Shown here: positions 20,727-31,490 of the stretch, one piece after another
Layout of the letters: every line of letters starts with the position of its first letter
Position numbering within the stretch: the stretch's first letter is position 1
Assembly: GCF_003589595.1 (NCBI RefSeq)
Contig: NW_020653852.1
Span: forward strand, 976,737-1,040,736
DNA: 64,000 nt
Direction: 5' to 3'
Source: Hyposmocoma kahamanoa
Lineage: Eukaryota; Arthropoda; Insecta; Lepidoptera; Cosmopterigidae
Program-made: the position numbers and the translations under genes
Notes under the pieces: generated by a model
What the model saw: the letters and a program-made list of their open reading frames with translations, nothing else
Database searches by the model: none
What the model was told of the DNA's origin: nothing

Positions 20727-21748
20727 AAACGTTGATAATGATAATCACGAAAATGTGGTTTTATTGGCAGCATTAATTCGTATTTAATTTTGGACAAAAA
20801 TAGTCTTAATTTGACGACCTCGGTGACCTTAACGGTTTACGTTGCGGGTGCATTCCGTCTGTCGTACACTTGGTAGATGGTATTCCCTAGTTGGAAACCA
20901 GGCAAATGATGTGGTTGTTTAGCAAATATTGTTCCTATTATATTATTAATAAAAATAATATTCATTTAATAATTTAAATATAAAACGGCATAGTATCTCT
21001 ATGGCATTCAACTAAAACGGTATATTTAAAAAAAGTAACATATTTACAAAGACAAAAGTAGTGGTTCTTGCCTAAGGACAAACCTAAGTTTAAACTCTGC
21101 AGTGGTACAAGCTACGTTCTCGGACAGTTTGTTTAACAGTGTCCTGGCCATCTTTTATTGGCCTGCATTTAAGGAAAGGAAAACCGACCAACTTCCCTCG
21201 CAAATTATACACACGGAGAACGCCCCAAGATAACAACAATAAAGAGCAACTAAGCAAAAACCACGCGATAAATAAACTACGAAGTTTCTCTTTGAAAAAT
21301 TGTAACTTTGCATGTGCAATCCGAGGTTGTTTCCCTTCAAACTGAAATAACTTTTTTTTTCATAACAATATTTGCGTGAAATTTAATAAATGAAATGTCG
21401 CACTTTATATAAAGAAAACTTTTCTAATGGGGCTATAAATTATTACGGTTTTTGTCTGACATTTTTTTTGAAGTTTTTTTTTTATAAAAGTAATCCCATC
21501 TCTTCAGTAAGTCACAATGCGTATCGGAAATCACATTCGTTTGGCGATCTTAACGAATTTTTTGGCGAATAAACAATCAGCAAAAGTCAAGTTGAAAGAT
21601 CGTCCAAGAACTTAACGTTAGTATTGAATAATAAGAAGAAAGATTTCGACCATGAAATTCCGAAAACGCAGCACTTTTGGCAGCCCTGGAAGAAGACGGA
21701 AGATTGCCAATGAATCTGTTGATCATAGACTTCAATGTCCTTACTTAT
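20727..21748. other. no recognised feature
   Basis: AT-rich. Overlapping opposed frames at 21139-21345 are accidental. No repeat relationship noted. Confidence 0.5.
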
Positions 21749-21962
21749 TTCTGCCACCAAGCAGTAATGTAAGCATTATTGCGTTTCGGTTTTGAAGAAA
21801 GAGTAATGGAGCTGATGGAATTACAGGCACATGAGATATGTCAACATATGTCTCAAGTTGACGGGCGCATTGGCAGTGCCTCTCCGATCCTTGCGAGATA
21901 GGCGTGTCGCTTACCACCAGGCGCACAACTTGTCTGTCCCGTTACTTGATATCATATAAAAA
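21749..21962 (+). repeat. family R copy (lacks head)
   Basis: Begins at TTTCTGCCACCAAGCAGTAA, keeps the hairpin region and GTTGACGGGCGCATTGGCAG, lost about 40 bp before GATAGGCGTGTCGCTTACC, and ends GTTACTTGATATCATATAAA. Confidence 0.85.
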
Positions 21963-22139
21963 ATTGTGGACCATTGTACTTCGTCTCAAAAACCAACCAA
22001 ATGGGAAACAGTATCAATGAATGCATATTCAGAATAATAATTTATTGAGGTTTTTAATATGTGTTGTTATTGAATAAAATTTGTTTCATAAAATCCGCAT
22101 TTATGCAATAACTCAATAATTAAAAGTATAATATTTAAA

Positions 22140-22321
22140 AGCGGGCTGCGCCCTGGGCCACCGTGCCCGAGACTATAACAATTACCCCTTTGGGTGGCTA
22201 AGTTTATTCTTTGGCGGAAGTAGTTCCGAGCCACCTGGTCACCTGAGATTTCCACGAGACGAACTGAAAGCTTCTTAGCAAGGGGTCTTGCCAGTGGCCC
22301 CCAGGGACTAAGGATTTTCAC
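22140..22321 (-). pseudogene. non-LTR retrotransposon C-terminal fragment
   Basis: Minus-strand frame reads LSPWGPLARPLAKKLSVRLV then SGDQVARNYFRQRINLATQR-G-N, matching the C-terminal end of a LINE polymerase family (GPWG..AK.L...RL...TGD...S.YF.QRI..A.QRGN). Related fragments are at 35195-35345 and 40303-40745. It is a dead piece. Confidence 0.6.
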
Positions 22322-23485
22322 CGCAAAAGGTATCTTTCAAACTTATATGGAAAATGTGAGGACGTGAACACTGAAGTCATTTTATAATAAGTATTTTTCT
22401 TTGTTTAAATGAAAACACAGAGGCAATAGTTTTTCTCGGATAGTTTGACATCGTTATTTTATAGCTCGAGGGCTTGGACTCGAGGTCGTTACGCTCTCCA
22501 CTTAGTTGGACTTGTAATAAAAAAATTAGAAATGTTAATATGTTACTCTGTATTTTTAAGAAGAAGACGTTTATTGTAAGATGGAACAATAAGACATATA
22601 AAAACGAATTATTCTGAACAAAAAATAACACTAATTTAGCCGACGGAAAGAACTTTTAATGACACCAATATTTTGTTAATTACAATTTTGCCTTGAACAC
22701 CGTTTGTCTTAATTAGGATAATTTTCTTTTCATTTAAATGTAGGAATAGGCAGTGAAACGGATATATGTGGTGAAGAGTATCCTCTGTTGGCACGAGATA
22801 TTGAAAAGTAAATAAATTTATTCCTTTGATAATTTCGTTATCTAAATTCAGGAAAGGCAAATAATCTCACTCAACAAACAAGCTTAATGACCTCATCTGG
22901 GAAATCCGAACCAATACAGGGTTGTTTGGGTAGGTGAAAATATGTTTCGGCCTATTTTGAATGCCTATTATATTCCGTGCAGACGAACACAGCGTTTCAG
23001 AACTTTTATTGTATTTCCTTAACAAAAAGGCGTGATTGTAAAAATTGTACAGCCCCGAATGACAATGAAAGGGGAAGGTATAAATTACGTAATTTATGCA
23101 AATTTTGCATTTTGTCCGCCGATTGCGAGAACGGAGTCTCAGCGCGGTGCTTGTTTAAAATTCCACAAAAATTATAACAGCTCATGATTTAGAAATTCCA
23201 AATTGAGGCATTGTGCGTTCCAATTTGCTGCGATTTTCTCGTATTTTAGTATATTCGTGTTGGCACCTTTCGCCTACGGCTCCAGAGGGATCTCATTGTT
23301 TGGCAGACAGGGGACATGTTCAAATTTTTTTGATTGTATTTAAATTCCAGTACATTTTTTCATTTCTTAAGTGCTTTTGGACAACGGCTGGCCACTGGTT
23401 GATTGACAGTGAATAAGGCACGTTGATAGTGTAGTCTTCTAATATTATATATATTTAATTTTAAGGCTAAATTGCAGATTAAAAG
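22322..23485. other. no recognised feature
   Basis: AT-rich sequence with several short frames on the minus strand that show no domain. No repeat relation seen. Confidence 0.5.
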
Positions 23486-23597
23486 AGGAGGCACTGCCAC
23501 AGCGCCCGTCACTCTGAGATATAAGTTGATCAGTCCCACGTGTATGTAATTTCATTGCCTTACCCTTCAAAACCGGAACGCAGTAAGGGTCACATTA
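23486..23597 (-). repeat. family R fragment (centre)
   Basis: GGCACTGCCACAGCGCCCGT through AAACCGGAACGCAGTAA. Both ends are missing. Confidence 0.75.
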
Positions 23598-23599
23598 GT

Positions 23600-24298
23600 T
23601 AATGGAAGTAATTCTAATTGACGGCAGAAAGTGACACTACTATAGTTGCACCATTTGACATCATAAAAAAAGACAGATAGTAACTTTTCTGATTAAGAGC
23701 AAGTTGTTTTGTTTCAAGAGTTTTTAATTTCAGTTTAATGTAGTTACATAATTAAATTAATGTAGGATACCAAAAAGCTCATCGGTGAAAGTTCGGGTCG
23801 ATGTAAACTTATGTTATTAACAAAGTTATGACAAATGAACCTTGTCAGTGTACAAAACATGAACGTGAGATTAATGCCCAAAGTGCACAGCTTTGTGCGG
23901 AGAACCGCAAAGGTATTAAGTCAATAATGAAACGGATTAAAACAACATCGACATGTAATCCTGTAAATGACGTTTCCAGAGTGCACTAACCGCACGTTCA
24001 TAATGCATTGTTGTAAATTATTTATTTGTGAATTGTAACCATTGACATAATGATTGTAACTGTAATTTTCACGTTTTGTCACTTTATAATCTGCTTAATC
24101 GATGTTATTAATATGCCAGGTGGCATGGTAGCAGGTAGCATGGTATGAGCTGGCAGCTTTTTAATCAAGTTGTTGAAGGGAAATAAGAAAAACCATATCA
24201 GTATACATTATCATCTATATCAATATTATTAAGACTGCCTCCGACCTTTGCCAACACATTTGTATTTGGACCTGTGGCGCAAACTTTAAAATAATATT
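23600..24298. other. no recognised feature
   Basis: AT-rich. Nothing supported beyond simple low-complexity words (CAGGTGGCATGGTAGCAGG near 24117). Confidence 0.5.
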
Positions 24299-24588
24299 AT
24301 GATACCAAATGACCGAACGAACAAGTCGCCCACCTAGTGTTACGTGCCACGCCTGTCCATAACAGTAGTAGCACCACTCAGTGCTTTAAATCACAACAAT
24401 GTAAGGGCCACTGTGCCCGTCACCCTGAGACATAAGTTGACAAGTTCCATGTGCCTGTAATTTCATCAGCACCCTTACCCTTCTAAACCGGAACGCAGTA
24501 ATGCTCACATTACTGCTTGTCGGCAGAACTTGCTAAGGTGGCAGTACTTTTCTGGACGAACTTTTTCACAAAGAGCTCTACTGCGATT
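24299..24588 (-). repeat. family R copy, full length
   Basis: Runs from the tail complement (TGATACCAAATGACC) to the head complement (TTTCACAAAGAGCTCTACTG) without large gaps. It keeps the GTAATGCTCACATTACTGC inverted repeat. Together with 40754 it defines the family length of about 285 bp. Confidence 0.9.
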
Positions 24589-25001
24589 AAAAATGATGAT
24601 GGTGCAATTTTTTTTCTTGTTGAATAAAAAAAATGTCAATTACTGCTTTTGATTCTCCAACTATCGCTCGCATCGACTGCAGCCGACGCTTGCTGTTAAA
24701 GTCGTAAGTGCAGGCAGTTGTCCACGACGAATGAATAAATGACTGAATGAAGGAACGCAATGAACGAATGAATGAATAGACGACAATTTTATTGCTCTCA
24801 CGAGACTTACTTTTGACTAAAATAAAGAGTTTTGTTACTGTTATGCACACTCTCACCTGTTGTAAATACTAGGGTTATATCCGTGAACGACTAATGACCA
24901 GGCTCCCTCCCTGTAAGCCAAGACTAGTTACTCCTCTTATTAATTCCAGCTTCGAGAAGCTTCGCAAATGTCAAGTTGAATAGGAAAAAGTTTTAGGCAA
25001 G

Positions 25002-25379
25002 CTTAGAATAATAACGCATAGAATGATGGTTTCATATCAAACGAACTGTCACAAGTGAGGCAAAAATCAAATTCATGTAGGCTAGTTTTAGTAGTAGGTT
25101 AATTTTCGGCTTTAGTGAATATTTATATAAAAATACAAATTGAAACGCGTTACTTCCTTGTGGAATGTGATGTTAGTATCTATTTTATGTTTGTCTGACG
25201 TATTTTTACACTCATTTACCGCACATTTCGTCATTTTTAGCTAAAATTCTTGATCTGTTCGCGGTGCAACTTGGCCTTGAGCACTGAAGGCTCGCGCGCT
25301 CGTGTAGGCCCGTTTGGCGCGCTTCAATTTGCCTCACTTAGCGTGTGTGGACTAGGTTTCTATGCGTTATTATTCTAAG
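25002..25379. mobile_element. 378-bp MITE with 22-bp TIRs and 8-bp target duplication
   Basis: Perfect 22-bp terminal inverted repeats (25002-25023 and 25358-25379; outer bases CTTAGAATAATAACGCATAG). TAGGCAAG is duplicated exactly at 24994-25001 and 25380-25387. Eight-base duplications point to the hAT, P or Merlin superfamilies. The interior has a GC-rich block near 25260-25320 and no transposase, so it needs an enzyme from elsewhere. Exact repeats suggest a fairly young insertion. Confidence 0.9.
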
Positions 25380-25526
25380 TAGGCAAGTAAATTCTTAATG
25401 ACAGACTATATTTTATGTGATGTGAGTTTGAGTGGTGTAAAGAGTTGAAGGCGTCCGTGCATCACAAAGATACTCATTCGTCCTAGCGATAAAACAAATT
25501 TCTTTTTTAACTCTATTTCTTCTCGT

Positions 25527-25634
25527 GCAGCGCCATTGTGGAACAGACTACCTTCCCATATCCAGTCTAGCCCGCCTAGCTAGCAGTCACTTCTTTCAAG
25601 CGCACTTTCTTGCTGAACTCTCTTTGTAATCATC
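25527..25634 (+). pseudogene. LINE C-terminal end (jockey/CR1-like)
   Basis: Reads APLWNRLPSHIQSS and later SSALSC-TLFVIIL, matching the 'SLWNSLP..I......F(K)..L' end of LINE polymerases. In-frame stops are present. The same family is at 62897-63375 on the minus strand. Confidence 0.6.
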
Positions 25635-25807
25635 TTATTATTTACTCAATATATGTATCTCAATTATCAGAAATAATATCTCAAACGTACTCGCGATGGT
25701 CATATGAACGAGATCGAATTCCATTCTTCTATATCTCAATTATTCTGTGTTTTATTGAAATACAAAATTGTTATGTGCTTATTCGAAAACCCCTTATAAG
25801 GCTTAGG

Positions 25808-25915
25808 AAATGAAACTATTTTTCCAGATTTAAATCGCGTATATTTGTTTTTTCAAACAAACCGACGTTTCGAGCCCTTTACAGGTCCTGTGGTCACGGT
25901 TGACTGATAGCCCTT
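25808..25915. repeat. repeat family X, copy 1
   Basis: GATTTAAATCGCGTATATTT, then TTTTTTCAAACAAACCGACG and TTTCGAGCCCTTTACAGGTC, nearly identical to 34990-35095. A decayed relative of the start is at 12440-12475. Superfamily unknown. Confidence 0.6.
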
Positions 25916-26656
25916 ATAAGGCTGTTAACAGATATTTCTTTGCTGGATTGCCTCCCAAAAGAGAACCATGTCTCCTACTCTAAGTGACCTACTCTTCATT
26001 TCTATTCTAATGATATTCACACCAGTTAAATTGGCATGCGATTCCAAGAACAAGTATCTAACCACTCGTAGGGATGTAAATATGTGTAGATAATGGATTT
26101 GTATCTATATCAAAATCTATTGTTAGGACATTACGACTGACAAGACGCATACTCGCGAACGCACACTTCTCACTTTTTTCTATTCTACTTAACTTTTGCA
26201 AAGCTTCTCCGAGCTGGAATTTCCTATATTTTAAAAAATACACAAAGCAACGAGAAAGCACGTGTATTAAGGCAATATTATTTCTAACTACCAGGGTCTT
26301 TTACGTAGGATCATTAGCAGTGAGTCAGTCTGAATCATTTAGTCTCAAATTTTGCAAACGAACGTGCGTGTAATGTTACACAGGCGTTCCGTTACACGCT
26401 GCTGTCGTGCACTAAACTGGCGGTTGGCTGTTCGCCGATAGCATCAAGAGTGGAATTATTAAGTCATTAAAAACTACGCAAAGGTCATCTTTAGCTGCCA
26501 TCACAAAGTTGGGTAATATACTCTAGTATAAATTGTTAAAACTGGTCTATTAAGTTTAGAAAGTTAGTTTTACTTTCTGAATTTCTATATTTATACTTTA
26601 GATTAGAATTAATAAATTCATGTCGTTTTAACGCAAATCTTTATTTAGTCGTTACT

Positions 26657-26735
26657 AGCAGTAGAGCGCCTTGTGAAGGTATTCGTCCAGGGAAGTACTG
26701 CCACTTAACCTATTTCTGCCACCAAGCAGTAATTT
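26657..26735 (+). repeat. family R fragment (head only)
   Basis: GCAGTAGAGCGCCTTGTGAA to CCACCAAGCAGTAAT, then a T run replaces the remainder. Confidence 0.75.
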
Positions 26736-26898
26736 TTTTTATAATATCATATCAAGTGCAATCTCAATCAAATCTGCAATACTTTCCGCTGTTGGGCAGG
26801 AGTATGTTTCCTAAAGAGAAGGTTTACTCGTTTCCAAGGATTGTCAGTGTTCTTCAACACGCAGGCTTCGTCACGTTGTTTTCCTTCCCGAGAGATAA

Positions 26899-27010
26899 CG
26901 ACGACTTCGGTGGCCTAGTGGTTTGCATTGTGGGTGCTGGATAGCTCCCGGGATCGATCACCGGCGAGGCCAAATTGGGAAATGAACCCCAGAATGATTT
27001 TCTTGCTCTC
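26899..27010 (+). mobile_element. tRNA-derived SINE, family T4, copy 1
   Basis: GACGACTTCGGTGGCCTAGT at the head (A-box-like), GGGATCGATCACCGG in the B-box position, then CCAAATTGGGAAATGAACCC. It shares order and wording with 54146-54260. Confidence 0.6.
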
Positions 27011-27510
27011 GTACTGATAGTTATATTATTGTTTAAAATTCATAATGTTATTCGAACCATCGACATTTAAATTAAGAAACAACCGTATTCCCACTAATCT
27101 GCTACCGCTCTACAATCGAAATGACTTAATTTGACACGCTATGCCATAAAATATAAAAGAGAATACAAATTAATAATACAACAAATATGGCAAATGTAAT
27201 GGAATAAACATCATAACTCTTTTTGTGCTAGTTAAGACGAAGCTAAAAAGGAGGGTAATGCTTTTCACGCGCATCTAATGTTTGTATCATTAAGAAACTG
27301 TGGAAATCGGTAATGAACACACTACGAACGTGGATTAACTATTTTTTTTAGATTAAATCAATCTTTTTGCGCGTTAAGTGATTATAGAAATGATTACTTG
27401 AACCAAAGTTATTGTTAAGCACAATGGTTAACGTTATTACTAAAAAGCAATCACTTTCAGACAACCTTGGGGCAAAAAAGGCAGGAAAAGTAAAATGGAC
27501 CAAATCGATG

Positions 27511-27676
27511 CCTTATTTTCTCAAATTCGTATCTTATAAAGAGTGTGATTTTTTAGGAGATGGCAAAACTTTCTATTTATATTAAATTTCTTATCAAGGG
27601 TGTGAATACGAAGGCAATGTGATATGAAATCATTCATTAATTTTGTGCTTTAAGATACGAGTTTGAGAAAGCAAGG
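27511..27676. repeat. 166-bp inverted-repeat element, candidate MITE
   Basis: About 29 bases at each end pair with few mismatches (CCTTATTTTCTCAAATTCGT against CCTTGCTTTCTCAAACTCGT from the other strand). The flanks CGATG and CGACG might be a decayed 5-bp duplication. Non-coding. Confidence 0.55.
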
Positions 27677-27679
27677 CGA

Positions 27680-29020
27680 CGGAACAGTGAATGTCAACGA
27701 AAAATTCTGAAGGTAATAAACAAACTTACTAAACATTTAAGGGTTATTTATAAAATAGTATCGACCTAACAGGCCTAATATTTACTAACATCATAAACAA
27801 CAAGTTTTGTGCCATGATTTTTAATTTTTACTGTCGAACAAAAATAATAATATTTTATATATCGTTGCTTATGACTGTTTTTAAAGTCGTGTTTAAGTAA
27901 GGCCTTAGTAATAGGTACGAGATTTTAAGACCTAATTACAATTGCAAACAATATTTTTTCCAAGAGTAAATAAAATTAAGAAACAGAACCAATATTTAAT
28001 ATGTATTTTGTTAACAATCCATGACAATAAACGCATTTATTAAAAAAAATATATCCATTTATTAGGTTAGGCAAAGGTTCCGCCATACAGCCTCTTCGTA
28101 TAGTTAGATGAAAGTCAAACAATCGCTACAAAACAAAAACCAAAGATATAGAATAGAACTGGATAAGTACGGCATAAAATTTAACAAATAGTTTTTTTTA
28201 TAAGCCAATTTAACCAATCAGGAGGCAGTATAGAGTTCGAGTGGCGTCCTAATTGATATTTTAATTAGCAAAAATACGTTATTTTTTCGAAACACATTAT
28301 AGTTCTATGTCTTTGATGATATTTTTCAGCTAAGTGGCAAGTACCATTAGACAATAGAGTTTTTATTCAGAACTAAGCGCCTTGTGACAATGTTTATGAA
28401 ATTATGATTGACGTAAGTTACTGGAGTAGAAAAATAGTTATTTTTGTTACAAGTGCGGAAACTTAGTCATTATTCACATGTGAAAATGACAAATCCGCAT
28501 GTATATCAAACGATGTTTTTTAATACATTTGCGAAAAAACTACATAGAAAGTAAAATAAAACAGTATTTAAAAGAAACTCATTTTATTTCTTTGTCTGAT
28601 AAAAATTCAGAGTTCAATGGCAACTGTTGCCAGTATTCAGCCACATTGAAATTACTGTTTTAGTGGCGCGGCGCGCAGCGGTCGCGCGTAATACTCACCT
28701 CCGGTCATTGTTAATACTCAATCAGTCATCTTTATGGAAAATATTTTGGTATTTTTACATGTAACCCGTTGTTTTATAAAACACCTATGCATTTTAAACA
28801 AATAAGATGTTTGTAAGTAAATCTAAGTTTTAATGACGAATGACTTACGTCACAAAGCACATAAATATTAAATAAATATATAACTTCTTTAGTTCTATGT
28901 TTAAGACTTGAAACAACAGTAAATGGAAAAGTAAAAAGCACTAGTACGAAAAATCCAACTTTCGGCAAGATTTGTAGTACGAAAAATACCACGTTTTGAG
29001 CAACTGTATTAAATTTTTTT
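27680..29020. other. no recognised feature
   Basis: AT-rich. A GC-rich word GTGGCGCGGCGCGCAGCGGT occurs near 28660. No gene supported; the 72-codon minus frame at 28774 lacks a domain I recognise. Confidence 0.5.
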
Positions 29021-29021
29021 T

Positions 29022-29221
29022 AAACACTCAACATAGCCCCGCATTAGGGAAACCCTGAATCGCGGGTGCCATAGACACACACATAGACAACCACAAATTA
29101 CACTCAAACTCACGACAGAAATAAATGTAGGCCGTACAAATATTTCTCCCGGCCCGGGAATCGAACTTGGGACCTCTGCGTGGCAGTCCGGCATGGGAAC
29201 CATTCCGCTACCGAAGCAGTT
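29022..29221 (-). mobile_element. SINE family S, copy 5 (full length)
   Basis: Complement of head, B box (GGGAATCGAACTTGGGA), body and GGGGCTATG end, with a T-rich stretch at 29012-29021 representing the tail. Confidence 0.9.
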
Positions 29222-29396
29222 AAAATATTTTTATAAATCGCTCTTAATGGTGATAACTTTGTGCAAAACGCAGGAGCAGGAGTGGAGGTTTACATTACGA
29301 AAAACAGATCTAAAAAGTGTCAATTTATTATTATTACTTTTAAGTTATAGAACAAAAGTTATTGTTTATGATGTCAGTAATACAGTCCTGCGAGCT

Positions 29397-29682
29397 CATT
29401 GACTTACAATTATATGGACGTCGGGTCCGCGCTAAAAAGTGTCCGAACTTATAGGGCGTTAAAATCGTATACAGAGCGTCATTCACGCTTTAGTCTTCGT
29501 TTGTTCGACTGACAGCGAAGCAAGCAAAATTAGACAGTACTGCGATGACATTACAATTTAAATTCAACGTTTTAGCTTTTTCATATTCCTTTACATGTCA
29601 CTACCTTTATATAGGTTGAGTTGGGACATTTTTTTCGTGGTTATTGTATTAGACCCGTCGTCCATTTATTTGTAAGTCAATG
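29397..29682 (+). mobile_element. 286-bp MITE, copy 1
   Basis: Termini are ~31-bp imperfect inverted repeats (outer bases CATTGACTTACAA, then ATGGACG and CGGGTC). The 8-bp target TGCGAGCT is duplicated exactly at 29389-29396 and 29683-29690. It differs from copy 2 at six positions and has the same length. There is no open frame of note, so it is non-autonomous. Eight-base duplications with 31-bp termini fit P or hAT superfamilies; I could not decide which. Confidence 0.92.
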
Positions 29683-29699
29683 TGCGAGCTAGTCAATAT

Positions 29700-29812
29700 T
29701 TTTTTTTATGATATCAAGTGACGGGACGAACACGTCGTGCGCCTGGTGGTAAGCGACACGCCTGTTCATAACAGTTACTGTGCCATTCAGAGCTTTAAGA
29801 AGAATGTAAGTT
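29700..29812 (-). repeat. family R copy (3' part)
   Basis: TTTTTTATGATATCAAGTGACGGG-type tail complement, CACGCCTGTTCATAACAGTT, ending at GAGCTTTAAGAAG. It lies 18 bp from the 286-bp element. Confidence 0.8.
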
Positions 29813-30000
29813 GTCACGAAAAACCCAGTATACTAAGAGCATATAAATACTTACAAACTCACTATACACATTGAATTAAGGTTGAGTGGAACGGGATAAT
29901 GGGGAAAGTACGAAAATTAGGAAATAAAAATGAGTTTCTTGACGCAATGTTTTCCTTTAATGTGTCACCACACATTACCACAATAAGGTAAGTAACACAA

Positions 30001-30056
30001 GAGGTACTTGTAAAAGAGTTCATCCAGGGAATTACCACCACATTACCTTTTTCTCC
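30001..30056 (+). repeat. family R head, joined to an inverted R body
   Basis: ACTTGTAAAAGAGTTCATCC and CACATTACCTTTTTCT in plus orientation, ending where an R fragment in the opposite orientation begins. Confidence 0.65.
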
Positions 30057-30185
30057 AGAGCTTTAAATCGCAAAGGCGTGAGGGGGCACTGCCGCAGAGC
30101 CCGTCACTCTGAGACATAAGTTGACAAGTCCCATGTGCCTGTAATTTCACCGGTACCCTTACTCCTTAAAACCGAAACGCACTAA
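30057..30185 (-). repeat. family R body, inverted relative to the adjoining head
   Basis: AGAGCTTTAAATCGCAAAGG through ACCGAAACGCACT. With the preceding piece it forms a head-to-inverted-body junction with no intervening sequence. Confidence 0.75.
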
Positions 30186-31135
30186 ATAGATAGATAGATA
30201 TACTCTTTATTGCACACAACAGGAAAAAAATAGTACATAGACAGCTTAAAACTAATGTGGGAAAAGGTCTTATCGCTAAGAGAGCTTTTCCAACCTATGA
30301 GATATAGGAAAACTAATTAGAGCGGGACACGTGGTGTGCCAATAGCAAAATATGAATTGTATAGACAAACAATAATTAACATTATATTTTATCAAATAAT
30401 AAATAACGATATAGTATACCTACATGTATATTAGTATATATAAATATACCTAAATATCATTGACTTACAATTATATGGACGTCGGGTCCGCGCTAAAAAG
30501 TGTCCGAACTTATAGGGCGTTAAAATCGTATACAGAGCGTCATTCACGCTTTAGTCTTCGTTTGTTCGACTGACAGCGAAGCAAGCAAAATTAGACAGTA
30601 CTGCGATGACATTACAATATAAATTCAACGTTTTAGCTTTTTCATATTCCTTTACATGTCACTACGTTTAAATAGGTTGACTTGGGACATTTTTTTCGTG
30701 GTTTTTGTATAAGACCCGTCGTCCATTTATTTGTAAGTCAATGCTAAATATACTTATACTTACTAATAAAAAAATACACGTTGCAGACTTGGACATTGTC
30801 AGAAGATATTTACGTAATCCAGTTTTGAAAATGGGAAGTGACTTTGAATGTGGGATTTCAGACGGGAGTTAGTTCCATAGTTGTGCAGTCTTAATGGTAA
30901 TAGAGACCAACAAAGATAAAGCAGACCACTCAAGCCTTCTCCTATATTCAGACACATCGATCTTGCGCAATCCGTGTATGAACCTGATGCAAAGATTCTG
31001 TGGACGCCTCATTGAGGTCAATGACACTAACATCAGGATAATCTAGAATAGGTAAGAGCAGCGATTGTGCAAGTTCAAGCTTGGCAGCAGAAATAGGCAA
31101 GGCAGCACTTGCCCATGCACAGTCTACCGAACTGC
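30186..31135 (-). mobile_element. CR1/jockey-like LINE, 3' part, with nested 286-bp MITE
   Basis: On the minus strand the coding part reads LAQSLLLPILDYPDVSVIDL-N-E (RT C-terminal region, PILDY motif), then broken frames including VSEYRRRL. It ends with a 3' UTR and an ATAGATAGAT/TTTATTGCAC-type tail at 30186-30225. Several frameshifts and stops make it dead. The 286-bp element at 30458-30743 interrupts the UTR. The uninterrupted relative is at 6023-6527. Confidence 0.8.
30458..30743 (+). mobile_element. 286-bp MITE, copy 2
   Basis: Same termini and length as copy 1. Target CTAAATAT is duplicated exactly at 30450-30457 and 30744-30751. The host LINE tail at 6420-6428 shows the corresponding unduplicated sequence CTAAATAA, which confirms the element's boundaries independently. 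Confidence 0.95.
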
Positions 31136-31490
31136 ACGGAAAATAACCCGATTTTTAAACACGTAATAAATTTATTATGGTAAAGGTATATATAAAATTC
31201 ACATACTCTGTTGATTTGGATCTCTGATAATTATTGATAATTGCAAATAATTTGACCGACCATTTGTCTCGCGAAGCGAAGACAGCGAACGTATCATCAG
31301 GAGACATTAATTAAATAATCGCATACGACGCGACGCGACATGTTGCGACGCTAGATCGAATCGATAACAACATTATATTATAACGGTTGTATTAATTAAC
31401 GCTGAGGTGTTAATTTGTTACAACAACTATGTTACCTGTGTATACATATATTGTAACTTGGTTGTACTACAACAATGTTAATAATGTATA

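Noticed and set aside
24720..24790. GAATGAAT-type array as a satellite or CRISPR-like repeat
   Set aside because: Units are irregular and short; it is a degenerate simple repeat. No CRISPR would be expected in an animal genome.
25850..25890. Reverse complement GGACCTGTAAAGGGCTCGAAACG resembles the GAAAC part of a hammerhead ribozyme as found in Penelope-like elements (also at 35040-35065)
   Set aside because: The conserved CTGATGA core is not present (CTGTAAA instead), and no stem III plus cleavage triplet could be laid out. Kept only as repeat family X.
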